DNA of 38,560 nt from Clostridia bacterium (GCA_900763875.1 CAAFLX010000010.1:1-38560), one strand, 5' to 3'. Numbered from the stretch's first letter, positions 1 to 8,366 are shown. Notes: generated from the sequence alone by a model not told the origin. Made by a program: numbers and translations.

Positions 1-16
1 CGAATGAGTGAAGATT

Positions 17-355
17 CTTCCTCTACAAGAGTGGAACGGCGTGTACTATAAATGCAACTTCCCCCTTCCTCACGTGTTTCCCCCACCGCCGTTCCCCCTT
101 AAAAGGGAACCCACGGCGTCCGCTCCGCGTGGGGCAACACTCAGCACTCGCATAGATAAGTATCGTCCTCTTGTTATGCCACTGCGCTTTGTGCGCCGGC
201 TTCGCAATAGAATGGCGCAGTCGCTTGTACTGTCCGTCAAGCTCGGCGTTCGCTTTTCTCGCCGCCGTTGCGGCTCGCACTCTGAATAAACACGTTCCGT
301 TAATAAGTAAGCTCCGAATGAGTTTTCATTTATCCACTTGCGCCATAGGCGCACC
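17..355 (+). repeat. Dispersed intergenic repeat, copy A
   Basis: About 340 bp of apparently noncoding DNA that recurs at 15060-15410 (inverted), 23256-23740 (diverged) and 32404-32832. The shared order is: a CTCTACAAGAG block, a TGCAACTT...CACGTGTTT block, a hairpin with CGCCG (87-91) pairing CGGCG (114-118), a conserved CATAGATAAGTATCGTCC segment, a hairpin TGCGCC (192-197) / GGCGCA (214-219), a short GCCGC/GCGGC hairpin near 260, and a closing GCGCC-ATA-GGCGC hairpin (341-353). It may extend left of the window. Copy C has a 1-nt length difference inside the core, which argues against a conserved reading frame. No transposase or target-site duplication was seen. The function is unknown. Confidence 0.85.
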
Positions 356-440
356 CACCAAGCAAGCACTCGCACGGAGTTGCGGTTTGAGTTTTTGTCC
401 ATCTCGTTTTGAGAGTGAAGAGGGGTTGCGCGGTTAGTAA

Positions 441-524
441 TTGCGAGAACAAGCGAGGCTCTCGGCAATACGCAACTGCGTGTTGCCGTTGCCTCTGCGC
501 CGTTTGAGCAACGGCTCAACGGCG
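441..524. other. Cluster of three hairpins, two mutually exclusive
   Basis: Three inverted repeats lie side by side: 441-468 (TTGCGAGA with TCTCGGCAA), 464-487 (GGCAATACGCA with TGCGTGTTGCC) and 498-524 (CGCCGTTTGAG with CTCAACGGCG). The first two share bases 464-468, so only one can form at a time. No reading frame is supported here. The cluster lies between repeat copy A and the 3' end of the lipoprotein gene at 683. It may be part of the repeat or a separate structured element. Confidence 0.5.
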
Positions 525-612
525 AGCTGTGACGCTTTGTGTTTTCATGGTGAAATACATTATATAGCCAATTAGATACACGATTAGATACACGAAATTC
601 TTGACAAAAACT

Positions 613-643
613 AAAAACGATGGCGGTGTGCCATCGTTTTTTT
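613..643 (-). terminator. Terminator of lipoprotein gene 683-3214
   Basis: The stem CGATGGC (618-624) / GCCATCG (630-636) is flanked by A and T runs. Read on the minus strand it is followed by a T-rich tail, 40 nt after the stop codon. Confidence 0.8.
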
Positions 644-682
644 CGTGCTTGTTTACAAAACAAGAAAACGTAGTTTTTGAGG

Positions 683-3214
683 TTATTTGAGAGTTGGATA
701 TTGTCCGTTCTCTATTTTCCAAATCTCGGTGTCAAACAAAATCTTGCGCTTGTCGCCGACAACGGTTGCATCCTTGAATGCGGAGGCAGAAAATTCTCCA
801 CTGCCCTGTTGCGTGTTTGTAAACGCATAGTCCGCGCTGCCGTTGAAAGTCAGTTTGCTGTCGTTGGCATAAAGCAGCGTTCCGACGGCAAACTCTATAC
901 CCTTTTCGTGTTTACCGAACGTGCGCCCGACGTTGTTTGTGCCGCCCTCGACGTTTTTCACGGTGATATCGAGCACCACAAAGTCGTTGGCGATTTTGCT
1001 TTGAGAGTTTCTGCCTGCGATGCCGCCGACGTACAACACAACCTTTTCAGCCGTTGCGTCGAGATTGAGATTGCCGACCGCATAGCAGGAGTTGATTGCG
1101 CCGATGCCCGTCGTTTGGTTGGAGCTTGAATCTTTTTTGTCGCTGAAATTGCTGCCGACAAGACCGCCGAGTGCGACGATTCCGTTTTGTTTTTGAGCCT
1201 TTACGTTGAAGTCAACGTCGCAATGGCTGTTGAGGATATAGCCCTCGTTTTTGCCAATCATACCGCCGATGCAGACGATTTGAGAGATCGTGCCGCCCAC
1301 GGTTGCGTCAAGCAGTTTGGCATTGACCTTTGTCGTGATGACGCTGCCTGCGTTGTCAGCACTCACGCCGCCGAAATAGGTTTCGTCCAAACTTTCAAGT
1401 TTTGTCACGACGATTGAAACGTTGCTCTTGGAGATACGACCGCCGTTACTTGCGCTTATGCCGCCGACCTTGGCGAACGACCTGCCGTTGGAAGATTGCG
1501 TGTCGTCAAGGCAATATACGTCCGAAAGAGTCACGTCAACCTTGTTATACGAGAGCGTGGAGGCGGAGTTGTTGACAGCGCAAATGCCGCCGAACGTCAA
1601 GGATTCGCACGCAAAGTTTGCGTTGAAGTTGACGGTGCAATCACGCACCATACCCGTGTCTTTAACCGCGCTCTTGCCCTCTACAAGTGCCGCAATGCCG
1701 CCGAAATACACCGATTTCATACCGTTTGTCACCCACTCTTGACCGCCGAGCTTTTCGCCGAAAGTTTGAGAAGTTGCGGTGACGGAGCAGTTTTCGATAT
1801 CGCCGCCGAGCACGGTTGCAACAAAGCCGATATACACGACGTTTTCATATTTGCCGTCCGTTTTGTCAATCTTGAGATTGACGTTTTCAAAGACGATGTT
1901 TTTCAAAGTGCCGTTGACATAGCCGAATACGGAAGCGTGTTTTGCGTTGCCGAACGTGCCGCCCAAAAGTTTTGCGCGCGTGCTAACGTGCCCCTCGGCA
2001 TCGTATTCTGCGCCGTCAATAGTGCCCGTAAAGACGTGGTTTTCGTCAAACAGCGGCTCGTAGTTCTTTGTTGCAAAATCTATCGATTGAAGTTTTATAT
2101 CCGCCTCCAACAGCTCGGCGATTGCCGTCTTGTCGGAATCGGTCGGATTCTCCTTGCGGAGCAAGTTGTAATACAATTCAAAATCGGTCGTGCTTGCAAT
2201 GGAGATTTGTTTCGTCCATTTTGCGTACATTTTGAGGGTTGCAGGCGTGAAATAGTCTTTGAGTCCGCACGCAGAATAGAGCGTCGTGCCCGTAACCTTG
2301 TCCGTCTTGAAAGCAAAATCTTTGGTTTCGGTTTTCTCCTCGCCGTTCACGGTGACGGTTTGAGTGTAGTACCACTTGGCAAACTTGTAGCCCGCTTTGG
2401 TTGCGCTCTCGGAGATTGCGGTTGCCTCGGTTTCGAGAATGCTGTCCGTCACGGGATATTCTTTTGTGTCGTAAACCGCGTCGGAGAGGGAGTCCGCATA
2501 CTCAACCCTCACCCTCGGAAGAGTCGATTTGAACATTGCGTACACGTCAACGCCCTTTGTCAAAGACCAGCTGCTTTCGGTCTTTACCGCATTGTCGGAG
2601 GAGTTTGCAAAAGTCGTGAGGCGCACGGGGTTGCCGTCGCTGTCCATATAGAACCAGAACAAAAACTCGTCGCCGCTTGCCGCACCGGGACAATTGAGGT
2701 TTTCTCCCTTCGAGTTGTAGGATACGGTGAGCTTTGTGCCCTCTTGCAACGTTGCGCCCGTGGATACGGTTTCAAAGGAATATTTGAAAGTGCCGTCCTC
2801 TTGCTTTGTCGCCACGATTTTTTTGTCGAGGTGGGGCGTGAGAGTGTAAACGTTGTTTTCGTACACTGCCGTGAGAGTGGTGTTTTTCACAATGGGCGTC
2901 GTGCCGAATACAAACTCGGTTTTGCCGTCTTCCGACCAATATTTGAAAGTGTAACCCGTCTTTGCAGGGATAAGCCTTGACCCGTCCGCGTTTTTCGGCT
3001 CGCTGATCGAAGTGCCGGACAATACGTTTTTGATGACGTTGTTCGTCATAACAAAGTCGTTGCTGTTGACGTTGAACGTGACGGTGTATTTTGCTTGCTC
3101 GTACTGATTGTGACCGCCGTTGTCGTCGGGGGTGGTGGTGTCGCACGCCACAAAAGCCACGCAAAGAAGCGCGGCAACAAGCACGATGCACAATATCATT
3201 AGCGTTTTTTTCAT
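683..3214 (-). CDS. Large surface lipoprotein with InlB-type and GLUG-like repeats
   Basis: Predicted 843-residue exported lipoprotein. The N-terminus has lysines, a hydrophobic stretch and a lipobox ending at Cys24 (FVAC), followed by a short Asp/Gly/Thr-rich spacer. Residues of roughly 35-125 resemble a Listeria-Bacteroides (InlB B) repeat, with a GYTFKYWSEDG core and a closing TLTAVYEN. A second such unit (KAGYKFAKWYY) follows near 280. The C-terminal half has repeated GG(I/L)...N motifs such as GGLVGSN and GGIAGRN, typical of GLUG-type beta-helix proteins. Such proteins are usually adhesive or structural; the ligand here is unknown. The start at 3214 is chosen because AAGGTG lies just upstream and the signal peptide begins there. 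The promoter at 3273-3301 suggests a single-gene transcript. The class is well supported; the function is not. Confidence 0.85.
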   Translation of the reverse strand: MKKTLMILCIVLVAALLCVAFVACDTTTPDDNGGHNQYEQAKYTVTFNVNSNDFVMTNNVIKNVLSGTSISEPKNADGSRLIPAKTGYTFKYWSEDGKTEFVFGTTPIVKNTTLTAVYENNVYTLTPHLDKKIVATKQEDGTFKYSFETVSTGATLQEGTKLTVSYNSKGENLNCPGAASGDEFLFWFYMDSDGNPVRLTTFANSSDNAVKTESSWSLTKGVDVYAMFKSTLPRVRVEYADSLSDAVYDTKEYPVTDSILETEATAISESATKAGYKFAKWYYTQTVTVNGEEKTETKDFAFKTDKVTGTTLYSACGLKDYFTPATLKMYAKWTKQISIASTTDFELYYNLLRKENPTDSDKTAIAELLEADIKLQSIDFATKNYEPLFDENHVFTGTIDGAEYDAEGHVSTRAKLLGGTFGNAKHASVFGYVNGTLKNIVFENVNLKIDKTDGKYENVVYIGFVATVLGGDIENCSVTATSQTFGEKLGGQEWVTNGMKSVYFGGIAALVEGKSAVKDTGMVRDCTVNFNANFACESLTFGGICAVNNSASTLSYNKVDVTLSDVYCLDDTQSSNGRSFAKVGGISASNGGRISKSNVSIVVTKLESLDETYFGGVSADNAGSVITTKVNAKLLDATVGGTISQIVCIGGMIGKNEGYILNSHCDVDFNVKAQKQNGIVALGGLVGSNFSDKKDSSSNQTTGIGAINSCYAVGNLNLDATAEKVVLYVGGIAGRNSQSKIANDFVVLDITVKNVEGGTNNVGRTFGKHEKGIEFAVGTLLYANDSKLTFNGSADYAFTNTQQGSGEFSASAFKDATVVGDKRKILFDTEIWKIENGQYPTLK

Positions 3215-3272
3215 AATCACCTTGCGTGCACGCGAGCGCACATTCGTAGTATGAATAAATTTGATACTGAAT

Positions 3273-3301
3273 ATTATACACGATATTCAGGCGATTTTCA
3301 A
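3273..3301 (-). promoter_or_regulatory. Sigma-A promoter of lipoprotein gene 683-3214
   Basis: TTGAAA (3296-3301), a 17-bp spacer and TATAAT (3273-3278) on the minus strand, giving a leader of about 50 nt before the ATG at 3214. Confidence 0.8.
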
Positions 3302-3402
3302 CCTTATTTTCTCACGCGCCCGTATTTAAGCGGATTTGAACAAAAACGAGGTTTTTTTGAGTTTTTACACTCGATTCTTTGCTTTTTCAAGCCAAAATCA
3401 CC

Positions 3403-4038
3403 TCAAAATTTTTCAAGATATTTGACGATAAGCAAATTATGATCGGACGATGAGTCGCCGACAATTTGTTGAAGGATGGAAAGCGCAGTGCTTTTTGGAA
3501 GAGTTTTCACCATCACGCCGTCGCTTGAAAACACGTCGGCAACGTATGCGGCGAGGTCGGTTGCTTTTTCTTCGCAAAGCACGCAAATCGACACTTTATC
3601 GCCCGACTTTGGTTGATAAACCTCGTTTATTGCACCATCGAGCGAATAGCCTTTCTTTTGCAAGTTGTCAAAAAGCGCGTTGTCGTTTTGCTTTTCAAGC
3701 ACAAACGCCGCCACCGTTTGCGCGTCCTCGGCAACAATGCCGTACTCTTTGACCTCGCCGCCCGACTCGACTTTGACGTTGATGTAAGAGAGCGCGACTT
3801 TGTCTTTTGCTCCGCTTGGTATCATTGCGCTTGCGCCGATTGCAAGCACCGCCGCGACAAGCAACATCATCACGCACCAAAGCAGCCTCACCGCCGTTTG
3901 TTTGTCAAAGGCTTTCAGAGGCGTTTGCCCGTCCAGAAGTCGGTTTATCGGGGCTTTTTTTGCACGCTGAAGGACGTCGGGAACGCGTTGAGAATTTTGT
4001 TCGCTTTTGAGCTTGCCTTCGATATCTTTGAGTTTCAT
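3403..4038 (-). CDS. Putative membrane anti-sigma factor
   Basis: A 211-residue protein with one membrane span at roughly residues 64-88 (VMMLLVAAVLAIGASAMI). About 60 residues would be cytoplasmic and about 120 extracytoplasmic. Its ATG overlaps the stop codon of the sigma-factor gene (ATGA, 4035-4038), so the two are translationally coupled. An anti-sigma role is inferred from this coupling and topology. I see no recognisable ZAS zinc motif (H-x3-C-x2-C), and the outer domain matches nothing I know. An alternative is a sigma-associated membrane protein without inhibitory function. No clear terminator follows the gene. Confidence 0.7.
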   Translation of the reverse strand: MKLKDIEGKLKSEQNSQRVPDVLQRAKKAPINRLLDGQTPLKAFDKQTAVRLLWCVMMLLVAAVLAIGASAMIPSGAKDKVALSYINVKVESGGEVKEYGIVAEDAQTVAAFVLEKQNDNALFDNLQKKGYSLDGAINEVYQPKSGDKVSICVLCEEKATDLAAYVADVFSSDGVMVKTLPKSTALSILQQIVGDSSSDHNLLIVKYLEKF

Positions 4039-4568
4039 TCTGCGTCCTCCTTTTGCAATTCTTTTTTGAGTTTGGAAAGAGCGTTGTTGTAAGACCATAT
4101 CACCGTTCCGAGCGGCTTGCCCGTCATCTCGGCGATTTCTCGATGTTTGAAACCCGATATCGCGTGCAGGGTGACTATCTGTCTTTCGTCCTCGTTGAGC
4201 ACTTTGTTCATCACGCTCGTGACCGGGGACAACTCCTCGTCGATGGAGTAAGTGCCGAACTTTGCCTCGTCCTCGAAAGAGTCGGTTGCGCTCTCGCGCT
4301 TTGCCCTGTTGATTTCGTTGAGAGTGGCGTTTTTGGCAATGGTGTAGAGCCACGCATATGCGTTCGCCCCTGCCCTGTAGGAGGATATTGTGGTTCTAAG
4401 GCGTATGTAGGCGGTTTGCATCATATCCTCGGCGGTTTGGTAGTTGCGGCAAATTGACATTATGAACGCAAAAAGTCCGCGCTTGGTGTCGTTGTAAATT
4501 TCCTCAAACGCGCTTTCGTCGCCTCGTTGCAGGCGGAGCATCAATTTGTCCAGCTCTTGCTTGGTCAT
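4035..4568 (-). CDS. ECF-type RNA polymerase sigma factor
   Basis: A 177-residue sigma-70 family protein with only regions 2 and 4, the ECF layout. Region 2 spans about 5-90 (AFEEIYNDTKRGLFAFIMS, then NYQTAEDMMQTAY for core and -10 contacts, then AYAWLYTIAKN). Region 4 spans about 118-172 (LNEDERQIVTLHAISGFKH, then an HTH with REIAEMTGKPLGTV). It should redirect RNA polymerase to an envelope-response regulon. It heads an operon with the membrane protein that overlaps its stop codon. There is no Shine-Dalgarno. A -10 box ends 6 nt before the ATG, so the mRNA may be leaderless. The lipoprotein at 4767, divergently transcribed, carries an RsgI-like domain. The family is certain; its target promoters are unknown. 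Confidence 0.92.
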   Translation of the reverse strand: MTKQELDKLMLRLQRGDESAFEEIYNDTKRGLFAFIMSICRNYQTAEDMMQTAYIRLRTTISSYRAGANAYAWLYTIAKNATLNEINRAKRESATDSFEDEAKFGTYSIDEELSPVTSVMNKVLNEDERQIVTLHAISGFKHREIAEMTGKPLGTVIWSYNNALSKLKKELQKEDAE

Positions 4569-4574
4569 ACTTTT

Positions 4575-4603
4575 ATTTTAGCACAACCGAACCGATTGCA
4601 CAA
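4575..4603 (-). promoter_or_regulatory. Promoter of the sigma/anti-sigma operon, leaderless geometry
   Basis: TTGTGC (4598-4603), a 17-bp spacer and TAAAAT (4575-4580) preceded by an extended -10 TGC. Only 6 nt (4569-4574) separate the -10 box from the ATG, so the expected transcription start coincides with the start codon. Confidence 0.6.
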
Positions 4604-4712
4604 CACAATAATATTTGTCCGTCAAATCGTCCGCTTGCCCGATATTTGGGCAAAAACGTGCGGTTAGAGCAATATTTTTGCATTAATTTATGATTCTTTA
4701 AGTTAATTTTTA

Positions 4713-4740
4713 TTGTCTTTTTATAATTTGAGTATATTAT
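4713..4740 (+). promoter_or_regulatory. Promoter of the RsgI-like lipoprotein gene
   Basis: TTGTCT (4713-4718), a 16-bp spacer and TATTAT (4735-4740). The leader would be about 20 nt and includes GAAGGAG. No ECF-type GGAAC -35 element was seen in the intergenic region. Confidence 0.55.
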
Positions 4741-4766
4741 ATTGTTGTAAAATGAAGGAGAAGAGT

Positions 4767-6317
4767 ATGCGAAAAAGAGTCGGACTTTCAGTTTGCTTGG
4801 CACTTTGCCTCTTGCTCACCGTGTTTTCGGCGGTGTGTTTAATCGCATGCAATTCCATCATCACGGGCAACAATAACTCCGACAAAACGCCCGTTCCCAC
4901 CTCGTTTGTGTGCATCGACATCAACCCGTCCGTCGAGCTTGTGGTTGACCAAAACAACGTCGTACTCAGCGCAAACGGCGCAAACACCGACGGCAAAGTG
5001 CTCCTTTTCGAGGAGGACGGCATAATCGGTGCGGAGCTTGACGTGGCGGTGAGCAACATCGCCTCCCTTTCAATCAAGTACGGCTTTCTCAAAGACGGCG
5101 CAAACGTGTCGGTGGACGTGGTGTCCAAGCAGGACGGCGACAAACTCTATGACAAAGTCAGCGGAAAATTTGCCTCGGCAGTGCAAAAAGCAAACGCCGA
5201 TTTGAGCGTGTCTTTTTCAAAATCGAACGACTTTGTGGCACAGCGCGAGCTTGACAGCTTAAAAGCGCAATATCCCGACAATCAAAAGATTCAAGACCTC
5301 GACGTTGCAACCTATCGCCTTGTCAAAAAAGCCGAGCAAAACGGCGTCGCTCTCCTTGACGCGCTGGATATGCCTCTTGACAAACTCCTTGCAAAAACCA
5401 ACGAGATTGTCGCGGACGTACCGCAAAAATTCGATTCGTCCTACCGCCTTGCGGTGGAACGCGCGCAATTCCTTTTTGACAGCGCAAAGCAAAACGTCGA
5501 AAACGGCGCATATACAAAATACTATGCCCAACGCCTTGCCGACAGCATGGCTTCCTTTATTCCGTCAATATCAACGTCGTTTGGCGAGGCGACTACGCTT
5601 GCAAATCAAACGGCAAATGCGGCTCGCTATGCCGTTGCAAACGCAAACAAACTATCCCTAGAATTTTATTTGAGTTGCCTCAACGCCACAACCGACAACC
5701 CACGCTACGTCCTCTCCGAAAGCGATTTCGAGTCTATCTCGCAAGTGCTTGGCGACAATGCGGCGGTTGAAAAATTCAAAGATAAATTCACAACCGAAAG
5801 CGGCAAAATCGAAATGAGCAAGGAAGACTTCGATTCCTACGTCAATATGGCATATCGAAATGCAAGCGACGAAAGTAAGACAAAGTTTGTGCAAAACTAC
5901 AACTCCGCACTAAAAACGCTTGCAAACTGCACCTCTTTTGACGAGTCCGATTTCAACCTTGCAAAAGAAACCGCCTCGGCGGCAACTAGCCCCGTAAAAG
6001 ACTTGTTTGAAAAAGTCCAATCGTTTTTTGACTTTGACAAAATCTTTGGCGATTGCTTGATTTTGGACAGTGCCTATGCAAGCAAGACGGCTATTGCGGA
6101 CGCTATTGCGCGCCTTGACAAAATCGCCGCCGACGCAAAAGAAAAAATGCAGGTCACAAAAGAGGACGAGAAAGCAGTCAAAGCAATGCTTGCGCAATCG
6201 GACGCAATCAAAGCAATAGAATCTGCGCGCACCGCCCTCAACACCGCCCTCGACAAGGCAAAAGCGGACGCAAGTGCAATTCTCCTCTCAATGAAAAACG
6301 CACGCTTGGCAAAATAA
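4767..6317 (+). CDS. Lipoprotein with RsgI-middle-like domain
   Basis: A 516-residue predicted lipoprotein with lipobox Cys28 (LIAC). Residues of about 47-110 match the pattern of the RsgI middle domain of SigI anti-sigma factors: IDINPSVEL (50-58), then NVV..ANGANTDGKVLL, then a short helix and a strand with VSVDVVS. Later residues include TYRLVKKAEQNGVALLDALDM, like a helical segment seen in RsgI-type proteins. The rest is Ala/Lys-rich and probably helical. Unlike true RsgI there is no cytoplasmic N-terminal domain, so this would be an outer-face sensor or ligand domain only. It starts at 4767 because GAAGGAG lies 6 nt upstream. It is divergent from the sigma/anti-sigma operon, which suggests a shared signalling role (inference). 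Confidence 0.75.
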   Translation: MRKRVGLSVCLALCLLLTVFSAVCLIACNSIITGNNNSDKTPVPTSFVCIDINPSVELVVDQNNVVLSANGANTDGKVLLFEEDGIIGAELDVAVSNIASLSIKYGFLKDGANVSVDVVSKQDGDKLYDKVSGKFASAVQKANADLSVSFSKSNDFVAQRELDSLKAQYPDNQKIQDLDVATYRLVKKAEQNGVALLDALDMPLDKLLAKTNEIVADVPQKFDSSYRLAVERAQFLFDSAKQNVENGAYTKYYAQRLADSMASFIPSISTSFGEATTLANQTANAARYAVANANKLSLEFYLSCLNATTDNPRYVLSESDFESISQVLGDNAAVEKFKDKFTTESGKIEMSKEDFDSYVNMAYRNASDESKTKFVQNYNSALKTLANCTSFDESDFNLAKETASAATSPVKDLFEKVQSFFDFDKIFGDCLILDSAYASKTAIADAIARLDKIAADAKEKMQVTKEDEKAVKAMLAQSDAIKAIESARTALNTALDKAKADASAILLSMKNARLAK

Positions 6318-6360
6318 AAGTAGGATACCGAACCGCAAGATAAATCACATTAGATATTCA

Positions 6361-6387
6361 AAAAACCGCCGAATCTCGGCGGTTTTT
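6361..6387 (+). terminator. Terminator of the RsgI-like lipoprotein gene
   Basis: Perfect 12-bp stem (6361-6372 with 6376-6387), a 3-nt loop, and a T run. The flanking A and T runs make it able to work in both directions, so it may also serve the gene ending at 6477. Confidence 0.9.
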
Positions 6388-6476
6388 GAATTGTTTTTGA
6401 AGTGTTGTCAAAAGTGTTTTCAACAATGTTTTTGCAATGTTTGTTCCCCCAAACAACGCGCTTGCATCAAACAAAA

Positions 6477-7967
6477 TCACTTCAACGGACGGAAATACAC
6501 AATCTTGGCATTATCTTCAAAAGGCTCGGTTAGATCGGGGTTTTGGGCGAGAATGTCGGCAGGCATTGCCGAAAGCGCGGAGCATACGTCAAGCATAGTG
6601 TCCGAGGACGAGGCGACGTACACGGACAATGCGGACTTGTTTTGCGCGCGCTCCGCGCCCAAGTTTACAGCCGAAATATAGGTTGCCTCAAGGGGCGAAA
6701 AGCCGCAAACGGCGATTGCCACGTCAAAGGTTATGTCAAACTCACGCTCCCTGCGCACAACAGCATCTATGCGCGAAATTCGGCAATCTACCTGCACGGT
6801 TTTTGAAAACGGAATATCGCTCGGCGCGGAAACCGCAAAGGGAATCTCGGCACGCACGGAGTTAAACCCGTTTTCGTCACGATAGATTATGTCGGTGTTG
6901 GCAACGCCCTCTACAACGAGGTTATTGTCCTCGCTGACGTAGGCGCGTGTGACGTAACACCTTGCATACGGGAGTGCGCAAACATCGATTGCGCCGGGCT
7001 TGTTGTCCGAAAGCGTTGCCGTGCCGCTCACGCCCTTGACAAAATAACCGCACCCGTCAAAACAGGCATACTTTATGGTGTTGCGCTCGACTTCAGTTTG
7101 GTGAGAGAGCATAAACAAATCGGACACGATCTCGGTTTTTGAGCATCTAAATGCTTGTATTTTGATTTGAATTTCACCCTCAACCCTGATTGTGTTGTCG
7201 TCAGTCACGCCTTGCAGAACGATTTTGGAAGATTTGACAGCCGCATACAGTTTGAGCGCGTCGCCGTCTTTCACGCCGTCCAAATTGAATTCTTCTTCAA
7301 GCGGAATCTCAAAAGCGTGTTGCTTGATTTGTCCGCCCTCAACGTAGGTTACAAGCGCATAGACTGCCAGTTTTGCGGTTGCGCCGCCCTCGTTTGCCAT
7401 TGATTTGAGGGGGATTACCGTTGTTGAAAGCCCAAGCACGGATTGAATTTCGCCGCCCACGTTCTTTTCGTCGTCAAAGGGCACGACCACCGTTTTTTGC
7501 GCGATATATGTCGGAACAAAAATATCTTTCGTCGTCACATAGCAATCGTCCGCACCCGTCAAAACCTCGATTTCGTCCCGTTTGATTGCCGAAACTTTGA
7601 GTTCCAGCACCGCCGTGAGCGTGAGCGTATCGTTTGCCTCGACGTCCGATTCGGATATAACCACGTCGCACCAAGCGTTGTCGCCCTCGTCAAATTCGCC
7701 GTCCACTCTTGCCGTGAAATCGGCGTTGTAGTCCACGCCCTTGGGCGCGCCGTCTTTGTCCAAATACGCAAGTCGGAAATTCACTCGTCCGCTCACTTGC
7801 GCATAGCCGTCCTCAACCTCAACGCTCGTCGCTTTGGCGTCCACCGCCACCGACAAAACCTTGGATAGGTTGCTCATATCAACATCCCTCGGCGCAAACT
7901 CCACAACGCGCTCGGACGTCGGCGCAGTATAAAACTTGCTGGCACTTATCTTTTCAAAATCGAACAT
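6477..7967 (-). CDS. SPOCS (DUF3794) and degenerate LysM protein, SipL-like
   Basis: A 496-residue soluble protein without a signal peptide. It contains successive SPOCS/DUF3794-like beta domains. Repeating marks are the VSGRVNFRLAYLDKDG block, the VEGEIQIKIQAF block and the VEGVANTDIIYRDENG block, each followed by an F.A or I.F.V strand. The last 50 residues (LSVYVASSSDTMLDVCSAL, then ILAQNPDLTEP) resemble a LysM module with eroded consensus. In Clostridioides, SipL has this architecture and joins SpoIVA at the forespore surface to build the spore coat. That role is inferred here from architecture alone. The start at 7967 follows GGAGG with 6-nt spacing. The divergent neighbour, 47 bp away, is a Veg-family gene. 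Confidence 0.82.
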   Translation of the reverse strand: MFDFEKISASKFYTAPTSERVVEFAPRDVDMSNLSKVLSVAVDAKATSVEVEDGYAQVSGRVNFRLAYLDKDGAPKGVDYNADFTARVDGEFDEGDNAWCDVVISESDVEANDTLTLTAVLELKVSAIKRDEIEVLTGADDCYVTTKDIFVPTYIAQKTVVVPFDDEKNVGGEIQSVLGLSTTVIPLKSMANEGGATAKLAVYALVTYVEGGQIKQHAFEIPLEEEFNLDGVKDGDALKLYAAVKSSKIVLQGVTDDNTIRVEGEIQIKIQAFRCSKTEIVSDLFMLSHQTEVERNTIKYACFDGCGYFVKGVSGTATLSDNKPGAIDVCALPYARCYVTRAYVSEDNNLVVEGVANTDIIYRDENGFNSVRAEIPFAVSAPSDIPFSKTVQVDCRISRIDAVVRREREFDITFDVAIAVCGFSPLEATYISAVNLGAERAQNKSALSVYVASSSDTMLDVCSALSAMPADILAQNPDLTEPFEDNAKIVYFRPLK

Positions 7968-8014
7968 AGCATTCCTCCGTTTCACCAAAAACATATTCCG
8001 AACCTTTTTGATTT

Positions 8015-8290
8015 ATGACGAATAAGTTTCGGCGTTTGGGCAATAATCCTGCTATGAGAGAAATCGGTCAATCACTTTGCGAGGCAAAAGCGCGCGTACA
8101 AAAACTTGTCGGCATACCCGTGCTTGTCAAAATCAACGGCGGCAGAGGCAAATCCACCCTCCGCCACGGCAAAGTCACCGCCATTTTCCCCTCCGTTTTC
8201 ACCGTGGAACTGGACGGCGGCGAAACGCGAACTTTCTCATATAGCGACGTGCACACCAAAGACGTGCTGTTTTTGAAAAACAAGGAATAA
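8015..8290 (+). CDS. veg: Veg-family protein (DUF1021)
   Basis: A 91-residue protein with the Veg core: LVGIPVLVKINGGRGKSTLR, then a PSVFTVEL strand and a FSYSDVHT(K)DV ending, matching the GKRLTLKANGGR...YPSVFVI...YSYADILTETV layout of Bacillus Veg (about 86 residues). Veg is a small, highly expressed protein reported to affect biofilm formation and spore germination in Bacillus; its biochemical role is unclear. The start is uncertain. The ATG at 8015 has no Shine-Dalgarno, and the ATG at 8054 would give a 78-residue protein closer to the family N-terminus. It is divergent from the SPOCS-LysM gene. Confidence 0.85.
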   Translation: MTNKFRRLGNNPAMREIGQSLCEAKARVQKLVGIPVLVKINGGRGKSTLRHGKVTAIFPSVFTVELDGGETRTFSYSDVHTKDVLFLKNKE

Positions 8291-8366
8291 AAGTTTTGAA
8301 AAACGAACAATAATCGCCCGCACGTCACCTCGCACTAAAAATGCTCCTCATAATACTCCCCCTTAT

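Noticed and set aside
174..289. Small open frame starting MPLRFVRRLRNRMAQS, also open in other repeat copies
   Set aside because: It lies in the repeat core, has no ribosome site, and copy C has a 1-nt length difference that breaks the frame while preserving the hairpin. It is best explained as noncoding.
1496..2980. Long open frame on the plus strand opposite the lipoprotein gene
   Set aside because: The minus-strand gene has a signal peptide, Shine-Dalgarno, promoter and terminator. The opposite frame is Cys/Arg-rich with no family and arises from codon bias.
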